DNA of 64,000 bases from Paenibacillus borealis (GTDB lineage Bacteria > Bacillota > Bacilli > Paenibacillales > Paenibacillaceae): NCBI RefSeq assembly GCF_000758665.1, contig NZ_CP009285.1, positions 3,844,001 through 3,908,000 of the forward strand, given 5' to 3'. The notes under the pieces were generated by a model. It saw only the letters and a list, made by a program, of their open reading frames with translations. It was not told the DNA's origin and made no database searches. A program made the position numbers and the translations under genes. Shown here piece after piece: positions 50,812 through 59,691 of this stretch; within the stretch, counting starts at the first letter, position 1; each line of letters begins with the position of its first letter.

Positions 50812-51558
50812 ATGCATATTATTGCCGTATCACTGGGAACCGCTTTTTCAGTTCACGAGCTGCTGGCCCATGTGTCACCGGAGCGCCGGATGAGCAGCAG
50901 CCGGCTGAAGCGTGAGGATGATGTCCGCAGAGCTCTTATCGGAGACATCCTCGCCCGGATGTTCGCGATGGATATTGAGGGAATGCGGAATGATGAGATC
51001 CGCTTTGACAAAGGAGTGTTTGGCAAACCCCGGCTGTCAACTATGCGCGAACCCTGGGATTATAACATCTCACATTCGGGAAAGTGGGTGGCAGGTATCG
51101 TCAGCCGCAAGGGCCAGCGGGTTGGAATCGATATCCAGAAGATGGCCGCCGTAAATCCGGCGTTCGCCCGGTATAGCCTGTCCGCTGAAGAAATGGAGCA
51201 ATACCAGAACTTGAAACCCGAAGCTCAAACACGCTATTACTATGACCTATGGACACGAAAAGAGAGTTATCTGAAGATGGAGGGAATCGGGCTGACGAAT
51301 CCGATCCGTTCGGTATTCTCCAAGCAGTACGTATTGAAATATGAGCAGTCTATGCTCAGTGACCGGCTGCCCGATCATGCATTCAGGCAATATCCGGTAG
51401 ATCCCGGTTATGTGTTGACAGCTTGTTCAACTGACTTTCGTTTTCCTGATCAATATTTAGTTGTCCGGGCTAAGGATCTCGCCGAAGTGTTTCTTCGCCG
51501 CTGCCGGGCGCAGGCAGAGCAATCTGCTCCAGAGCTTAACGGGCTCCCCGTCTTGTAG
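50812..51558 (+). CDS. 4'-phosphopantetheinyl transferase (Sfp-like)
   Basis: A 248-residue Sfp-family enzyme with the paired motifs G-I-D-I-Q and W-T-R-K-E-S-Y-L-K-M-E-G-I-G-L, plus N-I-S-H-S-G-K-W. It transfers phosphopantetheine from CoA to carrier domains of peptide or polyketide synthases. The usual length is 220-240. No synthase cluster lies in the window, so it probably serves clusters elsewhere. Confidence 0.88.
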   Translation: MHIIAVSLGTAFSVHELLAHVSPERRMSSSRLKREDDVRRALIGDILARMFAMDIEGMRNDEIRFDKGVFGKPRLSTMREPWDYNISHSGKWVAGIVSRKGQRVGIDIQKMAAVNPAFARYSLSAEEMEQYQNLKPEAQTRYYYDLWTRKESYLKMEGIGLTNPIRSVFSKQYVLKYEQSMLSDRLPDHAFRQYPVDPGYVLTACSTDFRFPDQYLVVRAKDLAEVFLRRCRAQAEQSAPELNGLPVL

Positions 51559-51638
51559 GGCAAGAGAGGCTCCCGCCAGCCGCATTAGACCCGCCAGATA
51601 CATATGATCCTTGCACAGCCCGACAATTACAGGTATTG

Positions 51639-51676
51639 TAGCAGCGATTGCCTATCATGGCAGCGCTGCTTTTTTG
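51639..51676 (+). terminator. Terminator after the Sfp-like gene
   Basis: AGCAGCG (51640-51646) pairs with CGCTGCT (51664-51670), with an inner GCC/GGC pair, then T6. The rest of the gap to 51809 shows nothing clear. Confidence 0.8.
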
Positions 51677-51809
51677 CGGTTATCCTCACTCCAGAGTTAT
51701 CTTGGCATGCTTCAGGTGAGCTGTCATTGCAGAAATATGGGGTCCGCAGAATTGTACGTCATCCAGAGTAGCATGATATGCTGTAGGGAATGAAGCACAC
51801 AGGAGGGTT

Positions 51810-52343
51810 ATGATGAAACGAGACATTCAGCATGTGCCTTATGGTTATGAACCGCCAGCCGCTGAACGCAAAGGGACCCTGATCTTCTACGATTCATTCG
51901 AGCGTATCTCGGATATGGATCTGCTGAAGGCCGCTGAGACCGCAATAGAGCGCAAATTCACCAAGCTGGTGCTGTATCCGCTGCACGAAGAAACCGTGAG
52001 ACGGATGACGAAGGAGCCGGTGCAGGCCTATTATAAGCGGGAGGACCGGCTGCATGAGTGGAAAAGAGATCAGGGACGGTCGTTCATTACAGTGGAAAGT
52101 CTTGAAGGAAAACGCAAGAAATACACACCGCTGGATTCAGCGCTGCGCCATATCAGCGATGTCTATCCCGCACCTTATTTTCTCTATCTGACCCCGGAGA
52201 TGGCAAATCAGTTCGCCTCTTATTCTTCATTCGAAGAATGGATCGTCAAGCTGCGCCTGCTGTTGTCCGAAGCGCCGGCTCATGTACATCCGCGGCTGGA
52301 GAAATTCCGTCATCGCTGGGATGTGGCGGGCGAGGTTCAATAA
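51810..52343 (+). CDS. Hypothetical protein
   Basis: A 177-residue soluble protein of unknown family, with Y-D-S-F-E-R-I-S-D-M-D-L-L-K-A-A-E, L-V-L-Y-P-L-H-E-E-T-V and Y-F-L-Y-L-T-P-E-M. The alternating strand-helix pattern and the P-L-H-E motif suggest an alpha/beta fold, but no enzyme class can be assigned. ACAGGAGGGT precedes two adjacent ATG codons; the second, at 51813, is equally likely. Confidence 0.7.
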   Translation: MMKRDIQHVPYGYEPPAAERKGTLIFYDSFERISDMDLLKAAETAIERKFTKLVLYPLHEETVRRMTKEPVQAYYKREDRLHEWKRDQGRSFITVESLEGKRKKYTPLDSALRHISDVYPAPYFLYLTPEMANQFASYSSFEEWIVKLRLLLSEAPAHVHPRLEKFRHRWDVAGEVQ

Positions 52344-52384
52344 GCAGCCAAATTATGCTACAAACCTGTGGGAGGGTGAGGAGA

Positions 52385-52723
52385 ATGAGTGAGGCTTATC
52401 ATTTCGATGTCAGATTGCAGCCAAATGAAACGCTTGCGCTGATCAAAGAGGGGATGCCGCAGGAGTCGGAGCTGTTATATGAGGAACTGAATGATCTCGG
52501 AGGAGGAATGATGATCGGGACGCTGGTGTATGAACGTTACTACTTCCGTTCCGGTAATCAGGCTGCACTGGTGATCATTGTGGATAATCTGAAGGGACGG
52601 AGTAATGTCCGGATCATTCCGGCAGGAGGCTCAAGGGGAATGATCATTAAGATTGATTGGGGAGCCGGCAAAAGCTTTGCTTCTGCTGTGGAGCAGATTC
52701 TCTCGGACTTCATTGTGGATTAA
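52385..52723 (+). CDS. DUF6054-type small protein
   Basis: A 112-residue protein similar to DUF6054 as I remember it: F-D-V-R-L-Q-P-N-E-T-L-A-L-I-K at the start, Y-E-R-Y-Y-F-R-S-G-N-Q-A-A-L in the middle and I-D-W-G-A-G near the end. The function is unknown. The ATG at 52385 follows GGGAGGGTGAGGAG. Confidence 0.75.
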   Translation: MSEAYHFDVRLQPNETLALIKEGMPQESELLYEELNDLGGGMMIGTLVYERYYFRSGNQAALVIIVDNLKGRSNVRIIPAGGSRGMIIKIDWGAGKSFASAVEQILSDFIVD

Positions 52724-52837
52724 GCAGAGAAATGACGGATGAGGGAGCCTGGAGGCCAGCATATGTCTTGGCAGCATGCAGCTGCTGTGTCTTACTGGCC
52801 CTGTAATATTCATCGCCCGGGCAGCACAGACTCCGGC

Positions 52838-53281
52838 TTATTTGTGGAGAGCTGCCTGTTTGCGTCTATAGGTATACATTCTCCACTGATAATGGATGAA
52901 GCAGCCAATGCAGAAGCCGAGGATTGCTACTGTGGCTGCTAGTGCAACCATGATAGTGAAGATATAAGCCGCTACTGTCCAGCCGACAAGAAAGCTGACC
53001 AGTCCTCCAGTCAGGCAGAAGACAGCAATGCTCTGATTGAACTGCTGCTGTTCCCAATCTTCCAGTACATAGGCGGAACGTTCCTTAGTAAGGAATTTCG
53101 CTGCCAGCTTGATCACGGGGTTGTAACCGAACAGCAGACCCGACAGTCCTGCGGCAAGCGGCAAGGCAAGAATCCAGTAGGCTTCCGTAAATAGTGCCGT
53201 TAATACCGAAATTACGATAAAAGCCTGATTGGTCTTGACTAACGGCCGGGGAATTCCCTTTATAACAGATGGCTCACTCAT
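52838..53281 (-). CDS. DUF4395 membrane protein
   Basis: A 147-residue protein with I-P-R-P-L-V-K-T-N-Q at the start and four hydrophobic segments, the DUF4395 pattern. In many bacteria DUF4395 sits with thioredoxin-like genes; none lies here. The ATG at 53281 follows AAAGGTGTGAT. It diverges from the TetR gene. Confidence 0.8.
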   Translation of the reverse strand: MSEPSVIKGIPRPLVKTNQAFIVISVLTALFTEAYWILALPLAAGLSGLLFGYNPVIKLAAKFLTKERSAYVLEDWEQQQFNQSIAVFCLTGGLVSFLVGWTVAAYIFTIMVALAATVAILGFCIGCFIHYQWRMYTYRRKQAALHK

Positions 53282-53466
53282 CGAAATCACACCTTTCGCA
53301 TTGGATTAATTAAATTATACTCAATGATCGGGAATGTGGCAATCAGTAAGCGGAAACATTAAAATTTGAAATTATTATCCATTGACAGCCGGAGTTCATT
53401 CATGGTTTTATTATGTAGACCAATTGTTATAAAAGTGTAGAAACACCTATAAAGGAAGTGTCCAGC

Positions 53467-54036
53467 TTGTCAAACAAGCATAATGCACGCGAAGCTATTC
53501 TGGATACGGCTTCGAGATTGTTTTTCACACAGGGCTATCATGCAACCGGACTAAATCAGATCATCAAGGACAGTGATTCGCCCAAAGGATCTTTGTATTA
53601 TTATTTTCCCCACGGCAAAGAAGAGCTGGTGTTGACCTGTATTAACCGGACGAGTGAAATGGTCTCCCAAAACCTGCGGCTTCATGTAGAGAGTGAAGAC
53701 TCGCCTGCCCGGGCGGTGCAGAATTTCATACTGTCCATGGCCAAGGAGGCGGAGGAATCCTCATTCGAGGGATTAGTACCGTTCAGCTTCTGGGTAGCTG
53801 TGGAGACTTCGTGTGTCAGCAATGAGCTGCGGAGCGCTTGTCAATGTGTGTTCAAGGATTGGCAGGATGTGATTGCACAGCGTCTAATTAAGGAAGGAAT
53901 GCAGGAAGAATGCGCTGACAGCAAGGCATCTGTTGTTGTATCTCTGTTTGAAGGTGCGCTGCTTCTGGCGTTGACCTGCAGAAATGTCCAGCCGCTGGTT
54001 GCGGCAGCAGAGAGCATTCCGGCAATACTGGCTTAA
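53467..54036 (+). CDS. TetR regulator of the LmrA/YxaF type
   Basis: A 189-residue TetR protein: A-S-R-L-F-F-T-Q-G-Y-H-A-T-G-L-N-Q-I followed by S-P-K-G-S-L-Y-Y-Y-F-P-H-G-K-E-E-L, the form found in LmrA, YxaF and QacR-like repressors of drug efflux. It precedes a DHA2 exporter by 71 bp, the likely target. TTG at 53467 is preferred (AAAGGAAG upstream); a GTG at 53458 is in frame. TGTAGACCAATTGTTATA at 53414-53431 resembles the LmrA operator. Confidence 0.88.
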   Translation: MSNKHNAREAILDTASRLFFTQGYHATGLNQIIKDSDSPKGSLYYYFPHGKEELVLTCINRTSEMVSQNLRLHVESEDSPARAVQNFILSMAKEAEESSFEGLVPFSFWVAVETSCVSNELRSACQCVFKDWQDVIAQRLIKEGMQEECADSKASVVVSLFEGALLLALTCRNVQPLVAAAESIPAILA

Positions 54037-54107
54037 GGTTTCACAGCACCATCTGCAACAATGTAACACATAGAGAGAGAACAAACAGAAATCAGGAGGA
54101 TATGAGA

Positions 54108-55574
54108 GTGAACGCAACTATGACTGGTAAGGGGCAGACAGAGCCCCGCAAATTTAAGACACTTCCCATTCTCGTCTCCTTGTTGCTTGCCGGATTTATC
54201 GGCATGTTCAGTGAGACCGCACTAAACGTAGCTCTAAGTGATCTTATGAATGTATTGCAAATTACACCGACTACAGCACAATGGCTGACTACAGCCTACC
54301 TGCTCACATTAGGTATTCTGGTTCCGATCTCCGGGCTGCTCCTGCAGTGGTTCTCGACAAGACAGCTGTTCATTGCAGCATTGTGCTTCTCGATTGCGGG
54401 AACATTCCTGGCTGCAATGGCGCCGAATTTCGAATTCCTGCTTACAGCGCGGGTCGTTCAGGCGATGGGGACTGCACTTCTTCTGCCGCTGATGTTCAAC
54501 ACGATCCTGGTTATTATTCCTCCTGAGAAAAGAGGCGCGGCGATGGGTCTCATCGGACTCGTCATCATGGTAGCTCCGGCGATCGGCCCTACTATTGCCG
54601 GCCTGCTTATCGAGAGCCTCAGCTGGCACTGGATCTTCTGGCTGTCCTTGCCGTTCCTCGTGATCGCGCTGTTCAGCGGAATCTTCTTCATGCAGAACGT
54701 CACAGAAGTGACCAAGCCGAAGATTGATATCCTGTCGATTATATTATCCTCACTCGGTTTCGGCGGTATTGTATATGGATTCAGCAGCGCCGGTGAAGCG
54801 GAAGGCTGGGGAAGCCCGAAGGTGATCATCGCCATTGCCATCGGTGTGATTGCGCTCGTTCTGTTCTGCATCCGCCAGATGACGATGAAGCAGCCGATGA
54901 TTAATCTGCGTGCTTTCAAGTTCCCGATGTTCGTGGTCGGTGTACTGATGGTCTTCATCTGTATGATGGTGATTCTGTCCTCGATGCTGATTCTTCCGAT
55001 GTATCTGCAGCAGGGACAAGGCTATACTGCCTTCAAAGCAGGGCTGCTGCTCCTGCCGGGCGGAATTATTAACGGACTAATGTCACCGCTAATGGGGCGT
55101 CTGTTCGATAAATACGGCCCGAAATGGCTTGTTATTCCGGGGCTCGTACTCGTAGCTGTCTCGCTGTGGTTCTTCTCCAGTATTACAGCAACTTCTACCG
55201 TTATCTTCGTAATAGTTCTTCACAGCGTGCTCATGATCGGAATCTCGATGATTATGATGCCTGCCCAGACGAACGGGATTAACCAGCTTCCGCTGGAATA
55301 TTATCCTGACGGTACAGCAATCATGAATACTCTGCAGCAGGTTGCAGGGGCGATTGGTACGGCTCTGGCGGTAAGCATTATGACTTCCGGTACCAAGAGC
55401 TATATGAAGACTGTAACGGATCCTGCCGATCCGCTGAATGTTGGTGCCGCATTTACCCACGGGGTACAGAACGCATTCATCTTCGGCATGGTGATGGCCA
55501 TTATCGGTCTGGTGGTTGCTTTCTTCCTGAAACGTGTTATTGTCTCGCACAAGACACAGGCTTCCATGCACTAA
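54108..55574 (+). CDS. MFS drug exporter, DHA2 (EmrB/QacA) family
   Basis: A 488-residue transporter with 14 predicted helices; the motif S-W-H-W-I-F-W-L-S-L-P and the antiporter-type motif G-L-I-G-L-V-I-M-V-A-P-A-I-G-P-T identify the EmrB/QacA family. Likely exports toxic compounds by proton exchange under control of the TetR gene just upstream. GTG at 54108 has AGGAGG at 8 nt; ATG 54102 is too close to it and ATG 54120 is possible. Confidence 0.92.
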   Translation: MNATMTGKGQTEPRKFKTLPILVSLLLAGFIGMFSETALNVALSDLMNVLQITPTTAQWLTTAYLLTLGILVPISGLLLQWFSTRQLFIAALCFSIAGTFLAAMAPNFEFLLTARVVQAMGTALLLPLMFNTILVIIPPEKRGAAMGLIGLVIMVAPAIGPTIAGLLIESLSWHWIFWLSLPFLVIALFSGIFFMQNVTEVTKPKIDILSIILSSLGFGGIVYGFSSAGEAEGWGSPKVIIAIAIGVIALVLFCIRQMTMKQPMINLRAFKFPMFVVGVLMVFICMMVILSSMLILPMYLQQGQGYTAFKAGLLLLPGGIINGLMSPLMGRLFDKYGPKWLVIPGLVLVAVSLWFFSSITATSTVIFVIVLHSVLMIGISMIMMPAQTNGINQLPLEYYPDGTAIMNTLQQVAGAIGTALAVSIMTSGTKSYMKTVTDPADPLNVGAAFTHGVQNAFIFGMVMAIIGLVVAFFLKRVIVSHKTQASMH

Positions 55575-55590
55575 TCTCATTAATTGACTG

Positions 55591-55623
55591 CAAGCACATC
55601 CGTAATTCGGGTGTGCTTTTTTG
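55591..55623 (+). terminator. Terminator after the exporter gene
   Basis: AAGCACATCCG (55592-55602) and CGGGTGTGCTT (55608-55618) pair with one G-U pair, 5-nt loop, then T tract. Confidence 0.88.
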
Positions 55624-55665
55624 CTATGTGCAATATGGAGCTCACAGAGCATTCATTGTATAAAA

Positions 55666-55843
55666 TCCTGCCCAAAATACAACATTTCCCTCATGATATC
55701 GCTCCTAATTCATAATTGTTGTAAAAAAGGCAACATTTCTCCTCTTCCAGGCGGCTTAGCGGAGAAAATCTTGTATTTCGTACAACAATCCTCTATAGCG
55801 CCCATGTATCCGGGGATCAAAGTTGTAGAACGTACAACATTAA
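55666..55843. repeat. TACAACATTT modular repeat, locus 2 (four units)
   Basis: Same four-unit order as locus 1: TCCTGCCCAAAATACAACATTT, TTGTTGTAAAAAAGGCAACATT, TTGTATTTCGTACAA (55771-55785) and GTTGTAGAACGTACAAC (55822-55838). The 421 bp gap between the exporter and the PadR gene holds little else. Confidence 0.75.
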
Positions 55844-55995
55844 TGCCCCTAGAGGCTGCTTATCCGCAAGTTTTAACGGGTTACTTGTATGGCTGAGGTA
55901 GAGACAATGTCTGGACTTCAACTGGGAATTAAAGTATATTAAGCATAGATTAACGATGTATTAGCGGATAACCATTTGAACGGGAGGGAATGCCG

Positions 55996-56328
55996 ATGAA
56001 AGTCAGTAAGGAAATGCTGAAGGGCAGCACGGGAACCCTGATACTCACGCTGCTGCTCGACAAGCCGTTATACGGCTACGAACTGATCAAAGAGCTGGAG
56101 CAGCGCTCACAAGGGGTATTTTCCCTGAAGGAAGGCACGCTTTACCCGATTCTCCATGCGATGGAGAGCGAACGCTGGGTGGAGGCGTATTGGCTTGAGG
56201 TTGAAGGACGCAAACGCAAATATTACCGGCTGCTGGATGAAGGCAAGGAGAAGCTGCAGGAGAAGAGAGCGGAATGGAAGCTGTTCAAAGGCGCGGTGGA
56301 TTCGGTACTGGGGGAGAGCGGTGCATGA
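55996..56328 (+). CDS. PadR family transcriptional regulator
   Basis: A 110-residue winged-helix protein: L-L-D-K-P-L-Y-G-Y-E-L-I-K-E-L-E and L-K-E-G-T-L-Y-P-I-L-H-A-M-E are the PadR signature. The ATG at 55996 has GGGAGG at 8 nt; the ATG at 55990 is too close. Its TGA overlaps the ATG of the next gene, the usual pairing of a PadR regulator with a membrane protein it controls. Confidence 0.9.
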   Translation: MKVSKEMLKGSTGTLILTLLLDKPLYGYELIKELEQRSQGVFSLKEGTLYPILHAMESERWVEAYWLEVEGRKRKYYRLLDEGKEKLQEKRAEWKLFKGAVDSVLGESGA

Positions 56329-57647
56329 TGGAGCAGAGCAAGATGAATCTGGACAAATATTTGGACAAGGTGTGTGCCGAGGTCAGAGCCAAAGGAATGC
56401 ATAGCGAAATCCGGGAGGAGCTTAGCGGGCATTTCCAGGACTTGATGCTGGAGCGGCAGCAGCTTGGTGCAACAGAAGACGAAGCGCAGCAATATGCTGT
56501 CGCACAAATGGGAGACCCGCAGGTGATCGGCAGAGATCTGCATAAAATCCATAAACCGCGGATTCCCTGGGGGTTGCTTACAGGTGTAATGTTGTTGTCA
56601 GGCGTCAGTCTGCTGGGGATGGGGTCTATAGAAGCCGGAACCTCCTTCAACCCGGCCCTATCTGATCTGATGATGCGCCAGACGGTGTATATCATCCTTG
56701 GGATCGCAGTTATGACAGGAATGTACTTCGTCAATTTTAAGCTGCTGCAGAGAGCATCAGGATTCATCTATGCTGCAGCATTGATGGCGATCGTTGCCAG
56801 CCTATTGCTGGGTCCTGAATTAATTAATGGGAATAGACGCTATGTAGGTTTTATGGGCTTTTATATTGATCTGGTTGGATACAGTCCTTATATATTTGTT
56901 GTCGCTCTGGCAGGAATATGGACCAGCCGCAGCTTTGTGCTGAAATGGAGCGGACGGACCAGAGAATTAGCGGAGTTAGCATTACTGCTGCTGCCTGCGG
57001 TGATCTATGCGGCGATCCGGTCTTTACCGGAGCTGGTGGTTTATTTGGCAGTATCACTGACACTATATGTATGGATAACACGCCGCTGGGTCACAGCCGG
57101 ATTAATGGTGATAACCTCCTTATCGGGCGGAGCCATCTATGTTTGGAATAATATGAACTTGCGTGACAGGATCATTGGAGCGCTGGATCATAATTATATG
57201 GCTAATGGCCCGGGTTACCTCAATGGTGTCATTTACGAGGCCATTACATCCGCAGGCTGGAGAGGATTTGGGTTCGGTGGAGCGGGGGATGGAATGCCGT
57301 ATGCGTATTCAGATCTTTTCCCTGTATTTCTGGTTCAATGCTTCGGCTGGGCCGGGGGCTTGCTGTTCATCGCGGCAGTGGGCTGGTTCGTTCTCAAAAT
57401 GATTTCTTATACCCGCGCTGTACGCGATACCTACGGGCGGATGCTTATCCTTGCTCTGGCCCTTATGCTAGCCATCCGCTTGGCTTATGGTCTATCGATC
57501 CTCAGCGGAAGAATGCTAATCACTGCTATCCCGTTCCCTTTCCTCAGCTACGGACAGCATGTCTTCATTGAATTCGCCGCTGTCGGGCTGCTGATGGGGG
57601 TCTACCGGCGGAAGGATATGCTCCCTGCGGCACAAGTCTCTTCTTAA
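56325..57647 (+). CDS. SEDS-family protein (FtsW/RodA-like) with N-terminal prefix domain
   Basis: A 440-residue protein in two parts. Residues 1-75 form a soluble helical domain (L-D-K-Y-L-D-K-V ... E-I-R-E-E-L-S-G-H-F-Q-D-L ... A-V-A-Q-M-G-D-P) of the kind fused to, or next to, PadR-regulated permeases. The rest is a ten-segment SEDS membrane domain: the region G-F-G-G-A-G-D-G-M-P-Y-A-Y-S-D-L-F-P includes the aspartate expected in the catalytic loop, and G-R-M-L follows. SEDS proteins polymerise peptidoglycan glycans. No class B PBP is adjacent. Confidence 0.85.
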   Translation: MMEQSKMNLDKYLDKVCAEVRAKGMHSEIREELSGHFQDLMLERQQLGATEDEAQQYAVAQMGDPQVIGRDLHKIHKPRIPWGLLTGVMLLSGVSLLGMGSIEAGTSFNPALSDLMMRQTVYIILGIAVMTGMYFVNFKLLQRASGFIYAAALMAIVASLLLGPELINGNRRYVGFMGFYIDLVGYSPYIFVVALAGIWTSRSFVLKWSGRTRELAELALLLLPAVIYAAIRSLPELVVYLAVSLTLYVWITRRWVTAGLMVITSLSGGAIYVWNNMNLRDRIIGALDHNYMANGPGYLNGVIYEAITSAGWRGFGFGGAGDGMPYAYSDLFPVFLVQCFGWAGGLLFIAAVGWFVLKMISYTRAVRDTYGRMLILALALMLAIRLAYGLSILSGRMLITAIPFPFLSYGQHVFIEFAAVGLLMGVYRRKDMLPAAQVSS

Positions 57648-57723
57648 CTATGGACGCCCTCTGCTGCTGCACGTATACTGGTAGGGTGAAAATACGGGAT
57701 GAGCAGGAGAGGGGTTAGCTTTG

Positions 57724-58500
57724 ATGAAGCTGCGAATTACAGGCAGAAGGTTGGGATTGGTCTTATGTGCGCTTATTGTAGGCGGTGCTGCGCTTCTAAC
57801 GGCAACGGCAACAACAGCCATAGCGGCGGCTCCTAAGATACAGAATACAGCCGCAGCCCCGGCGCAGAGCAAGGTGGAGAAGAAAAACAACCTCCCCGGC
57901 GGGTTTGTGTATCTGGATGAAGTGATTCCAACGGCGCAATTTGAGATACGCTACTACAGCGAGAATAATTTTACCGGAACACGAGTTGACGGGTACAAAG
58001 CGCCGCTGGCGATTTTCTCGCGGACAGCAGCGAGTGCGCTGAAGAAAGTCAGTGACGATCTAAACAGCAAAGGGTATATCCTGAGAATCTATGATGCCTA
58101 CCGCCCGCAAAAAGCGGTGAATCACTTCGTACGCTGGTCGTTGGACGCCGCGGATATTAAGATGAAGCAGCAGTATTATCCCAAGCTGGACAAGCGCAAT
58201 CTGTTCAAGCTGGGCTTCATCTCCAAGAAATCGGGGCATTCACGGGGCAGCACCATCGATCTGACACTGGCTGATAAAAAAACAGGGGCGCTGGTTGATA
58301 TGGGCAGCCCGTATGATTTCTTCGGCGAGATTTCTTACTATAATACTACTCTGGTCAACAGTACCCAGCATGCCAACCGTAAGATTCTTAAGGATGCCAT
58401 GTCGAAGCAGGGCTTCAAGCCCTACACCAAGGAATGGTGGCACTTCACACTGATCAAGGAGCCTTATCCGCAGCAGTATTTTAACTTTAATGTGGAGTAA
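57724..58500 (+). CDS. Secreted VanX/DdpX-like D-Ala-D-Ala dipeptidase
   Basis: A 258-residue M15-family peptidase. A signal peptide (about 1-37, ending A-I-A-A-A) and linker precede the domain. Zinc ligands: S-G-H-S-R-G-S-T-I-D (S-x-H-x-x-G-x-x-x-D) and E-W-W-H-F. The R-I-Y-D-A-Y-R-P motif is typical. The family cleaves D-Ala-D-Ala; a secreted form more likely recycles wall peptides than gives vancomycin resistance. ATG 57724 or TTG 57721. Confidence 0.9.
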   Translation: MKLRITGRRLGLVLCALIVGGAALLTATATTAIAAAPKIQNTAAAPAQSKVEKKNNLPGGFVYLDEVIPTAQFEIRYYSENNFTGTRVDGYKAPLAIFSRTAASALKKVSDDLNSKGYILRIYDAYRPQKAVNHFVRWSLDAADIKMKQQYYPKLDKRNLFKLGFISKKSGHSRGSTIDLTLADKKTGALVDMGSPYDFFGEISYYNTTLVNSTQHANRKILKDAMSKQGFKPYTKEWWHFTLIKEPYPQQYFNFNVE

Positions 58501-58600
58501 GACTGTTCCAAAGCTGCGCAGAACGGTTAATGATTCATGTAAGTTTATTGCCTGAAGCTTGCGTGCATAATAATTATATTACAGGAGAGGTGGGATCGAT

Positions 58601-59371
58601 TTGAAGAACAGAATCGTAGCCGTATTCCTAAGTGTACTGTTATTGGCAGCAGGATCGGGGGGATTAACCGGAAATAGCGTCCACGCAGCCCCAGGCGTAA
58701 ATATTATAGTGAACGGACAAGCATTGCAGCCGGATGGGCCGCAAGCCTATACCAGCGGATCAACCCTCATGCTCCCGCTCCGGGAGACTACGGAAGTCCT
58801 CAAGTATAAGACAACCTTTATAGGTGCCACAGGACAGTTCAAGCTGAACCGCTTCCAGGAAACCATTGAGTTCAGACTGAGCGGGAGAGAGATCATTTTA
58901 AACGGCAAGGATCGGGTGCCTTTTACAGATAGCATTGAACTGAAGCAGCAGCGCGCGTATGCACCATTGTCGTTTTTTGCAGCTATCGGACTGGTTACCT
59001 CCTATACTCCGGCAAAAGGGCAGGTTGAGATCTACTCACCAGAGGTAACTGCAGGAGCTGTAGCCGGATTGCTTGCCGCAGGCAACTACACGGCCCTGCG
59101 TGAGCGGTACTTCAGTACAGAAGCTGAGCAGCCCTCGCTGCCCGTCATACAGCAAACTTGGGAAGGTGTAACCGTTCCGGCAGGCCAGTACTTCGGAGTG
59201 AAGTCCACAGAAAGCCGTCAGCATGACGGGAATATGACGATCACAAGCGTGTTGTCGTTCTCTAAATCGGAAGCTTTGCTGACGCTGGAGCTGAATACCT
59301 TGGGCAAGCTTGTCGAGCTGAAGCTAAGCCCGCTTCAGGCGGTGGAAGTGTTGGCCAGCCCGCTGAAATAA
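58601..59371 (+). CDS. Secreted protein with copper amine oxidase N-terminal-like domain
   Basis: A 256-residue exported protein: signal peptide ending S-V-H-A-A, then a domain N-I-I-V-N-G-Q-A-L-Q-P-D-G ... L-M-L-P-L-R-E-T-T-E-V-L typical of the copper amine oxidase N-terminal-like (stalk) fold common in Paenibacillus surface proteins, then a C-terminal domain resembling DUF3887. No catalytic motif. TTG at 58601 with CAGGAGAGGTGGG. It follows the dipeptidase by 100 bp. Confidence 0.78.
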   Translation: MKNRIVAVFLSVLLLAAGSGGLTGNSVHAAPGVNIIVNGQALQPDGPQAYTSGSTLMLPLRETTEVLKYKTTFIGATGQFKLNRFQETIEFRLSGREIILNGKDRVPFTDSIELKQQRAYAPLSFFAAIGLVTSYTPAKGQVEIYSPEVTAGAVAGLLAAGNYTALRERYFSTEAEQPSLPVIQQTWEGVTVPAGQYFGVKSTESRQHDGNMTITSVLSFSKSEALLTLELNTLGKLVELKLSPLQAVEVLASPLK

Positions 59372-59394
59372 CGGATAACTGATCCATAATAGCG

Positions 59395-59442
59395 GGAGCA
59401 TCTTACAGCTGTAACAGCAGCAGTATAGATGCTTCTTTTTTT
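59395..59442 (+). terminator. Terminator after the secreted protein gene
   Basis: GAGCATCT (59396-59403) with AGATGCTTC (59427-59435), an inner CAGCTG-rich loop and a T7 tract. Confidence 0.8.
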
Positions 59443-59463
59443 GTCCAACGGCCGGGCAATTAG

Positions 59464-59571
59464 TTCATTGCTGCGGCATCGGATGCCCAGCTCAAGGCAA
59501 TGAATGAAGTCAGCCGGTCGGCGGCAGAGATGAAAGACATGTCTTGCGAGCTGCAGAGTCTGATTGGCTGA
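59464..59571 (+). pseudogene. 3' remnant of a methyl-accepting chemotaxis protein gene
   Basis: After TAG 59461-59463, a 35-codon frame without start reads I-A-A-A-S-D-A-Q-L-K-A-M-N-E-V then S-A-A-E-M-K-D-M-S-C-E-L-Q-S-L-I-G and stops. This is the conserved C-terminal helix end of MCP proteins (A-x-x-Q-x-x-x-M-x-E-V ... L-x-x-L-I/V-G). The rest of the gene is absent, so it was deleted here. Confidence 0.6.
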
Positions 59572-59579
59572 AACTTCTA

Positions 59580-59633
59580 TTGACAGATCACTCTAAAGAG
59601 AGTAATTTTAAATTCTGATTAAACGCTGTTTAA
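59580..59633 (+). promoter_or_regulatory. Promoter and operator of the second TetR-exporter pair
   Basis: TTGACA (59580-59585), 17 bp, TAATTT (59603-59608), then the dyad TTAAAC-GCT-GTTTAA (59619-59633) just after the start of transcription. Confidence 0.55.
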
Positions 59634-59691
59634 ATCATTGATTAGATCACTGATTAGATTATTGCGGCAAAGGAGGGCGACAAGCTGCATT

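Noticed and set aside
50812..51558. Part of a nonribosomal peptide or polyketide cluster
   Set aside because: An Sfp-type transferase is present, but no synthase, thioesterase or peptide precursor lies in the window.
51611..51793. 60-codon frame after the Sfp-like gene
   Set aside because: It runs through a clear terminator hairpin, has no ribosome site and reads like non-coding sequence.
57724..58500. Vancomycin resistance cluster because of the VanX-like gene
   Set aside because: No vanH, vanA or vanRS-type gene is adjacent and the protein has a signal peptide, unlike VanX, which acts in the cytoplasm.
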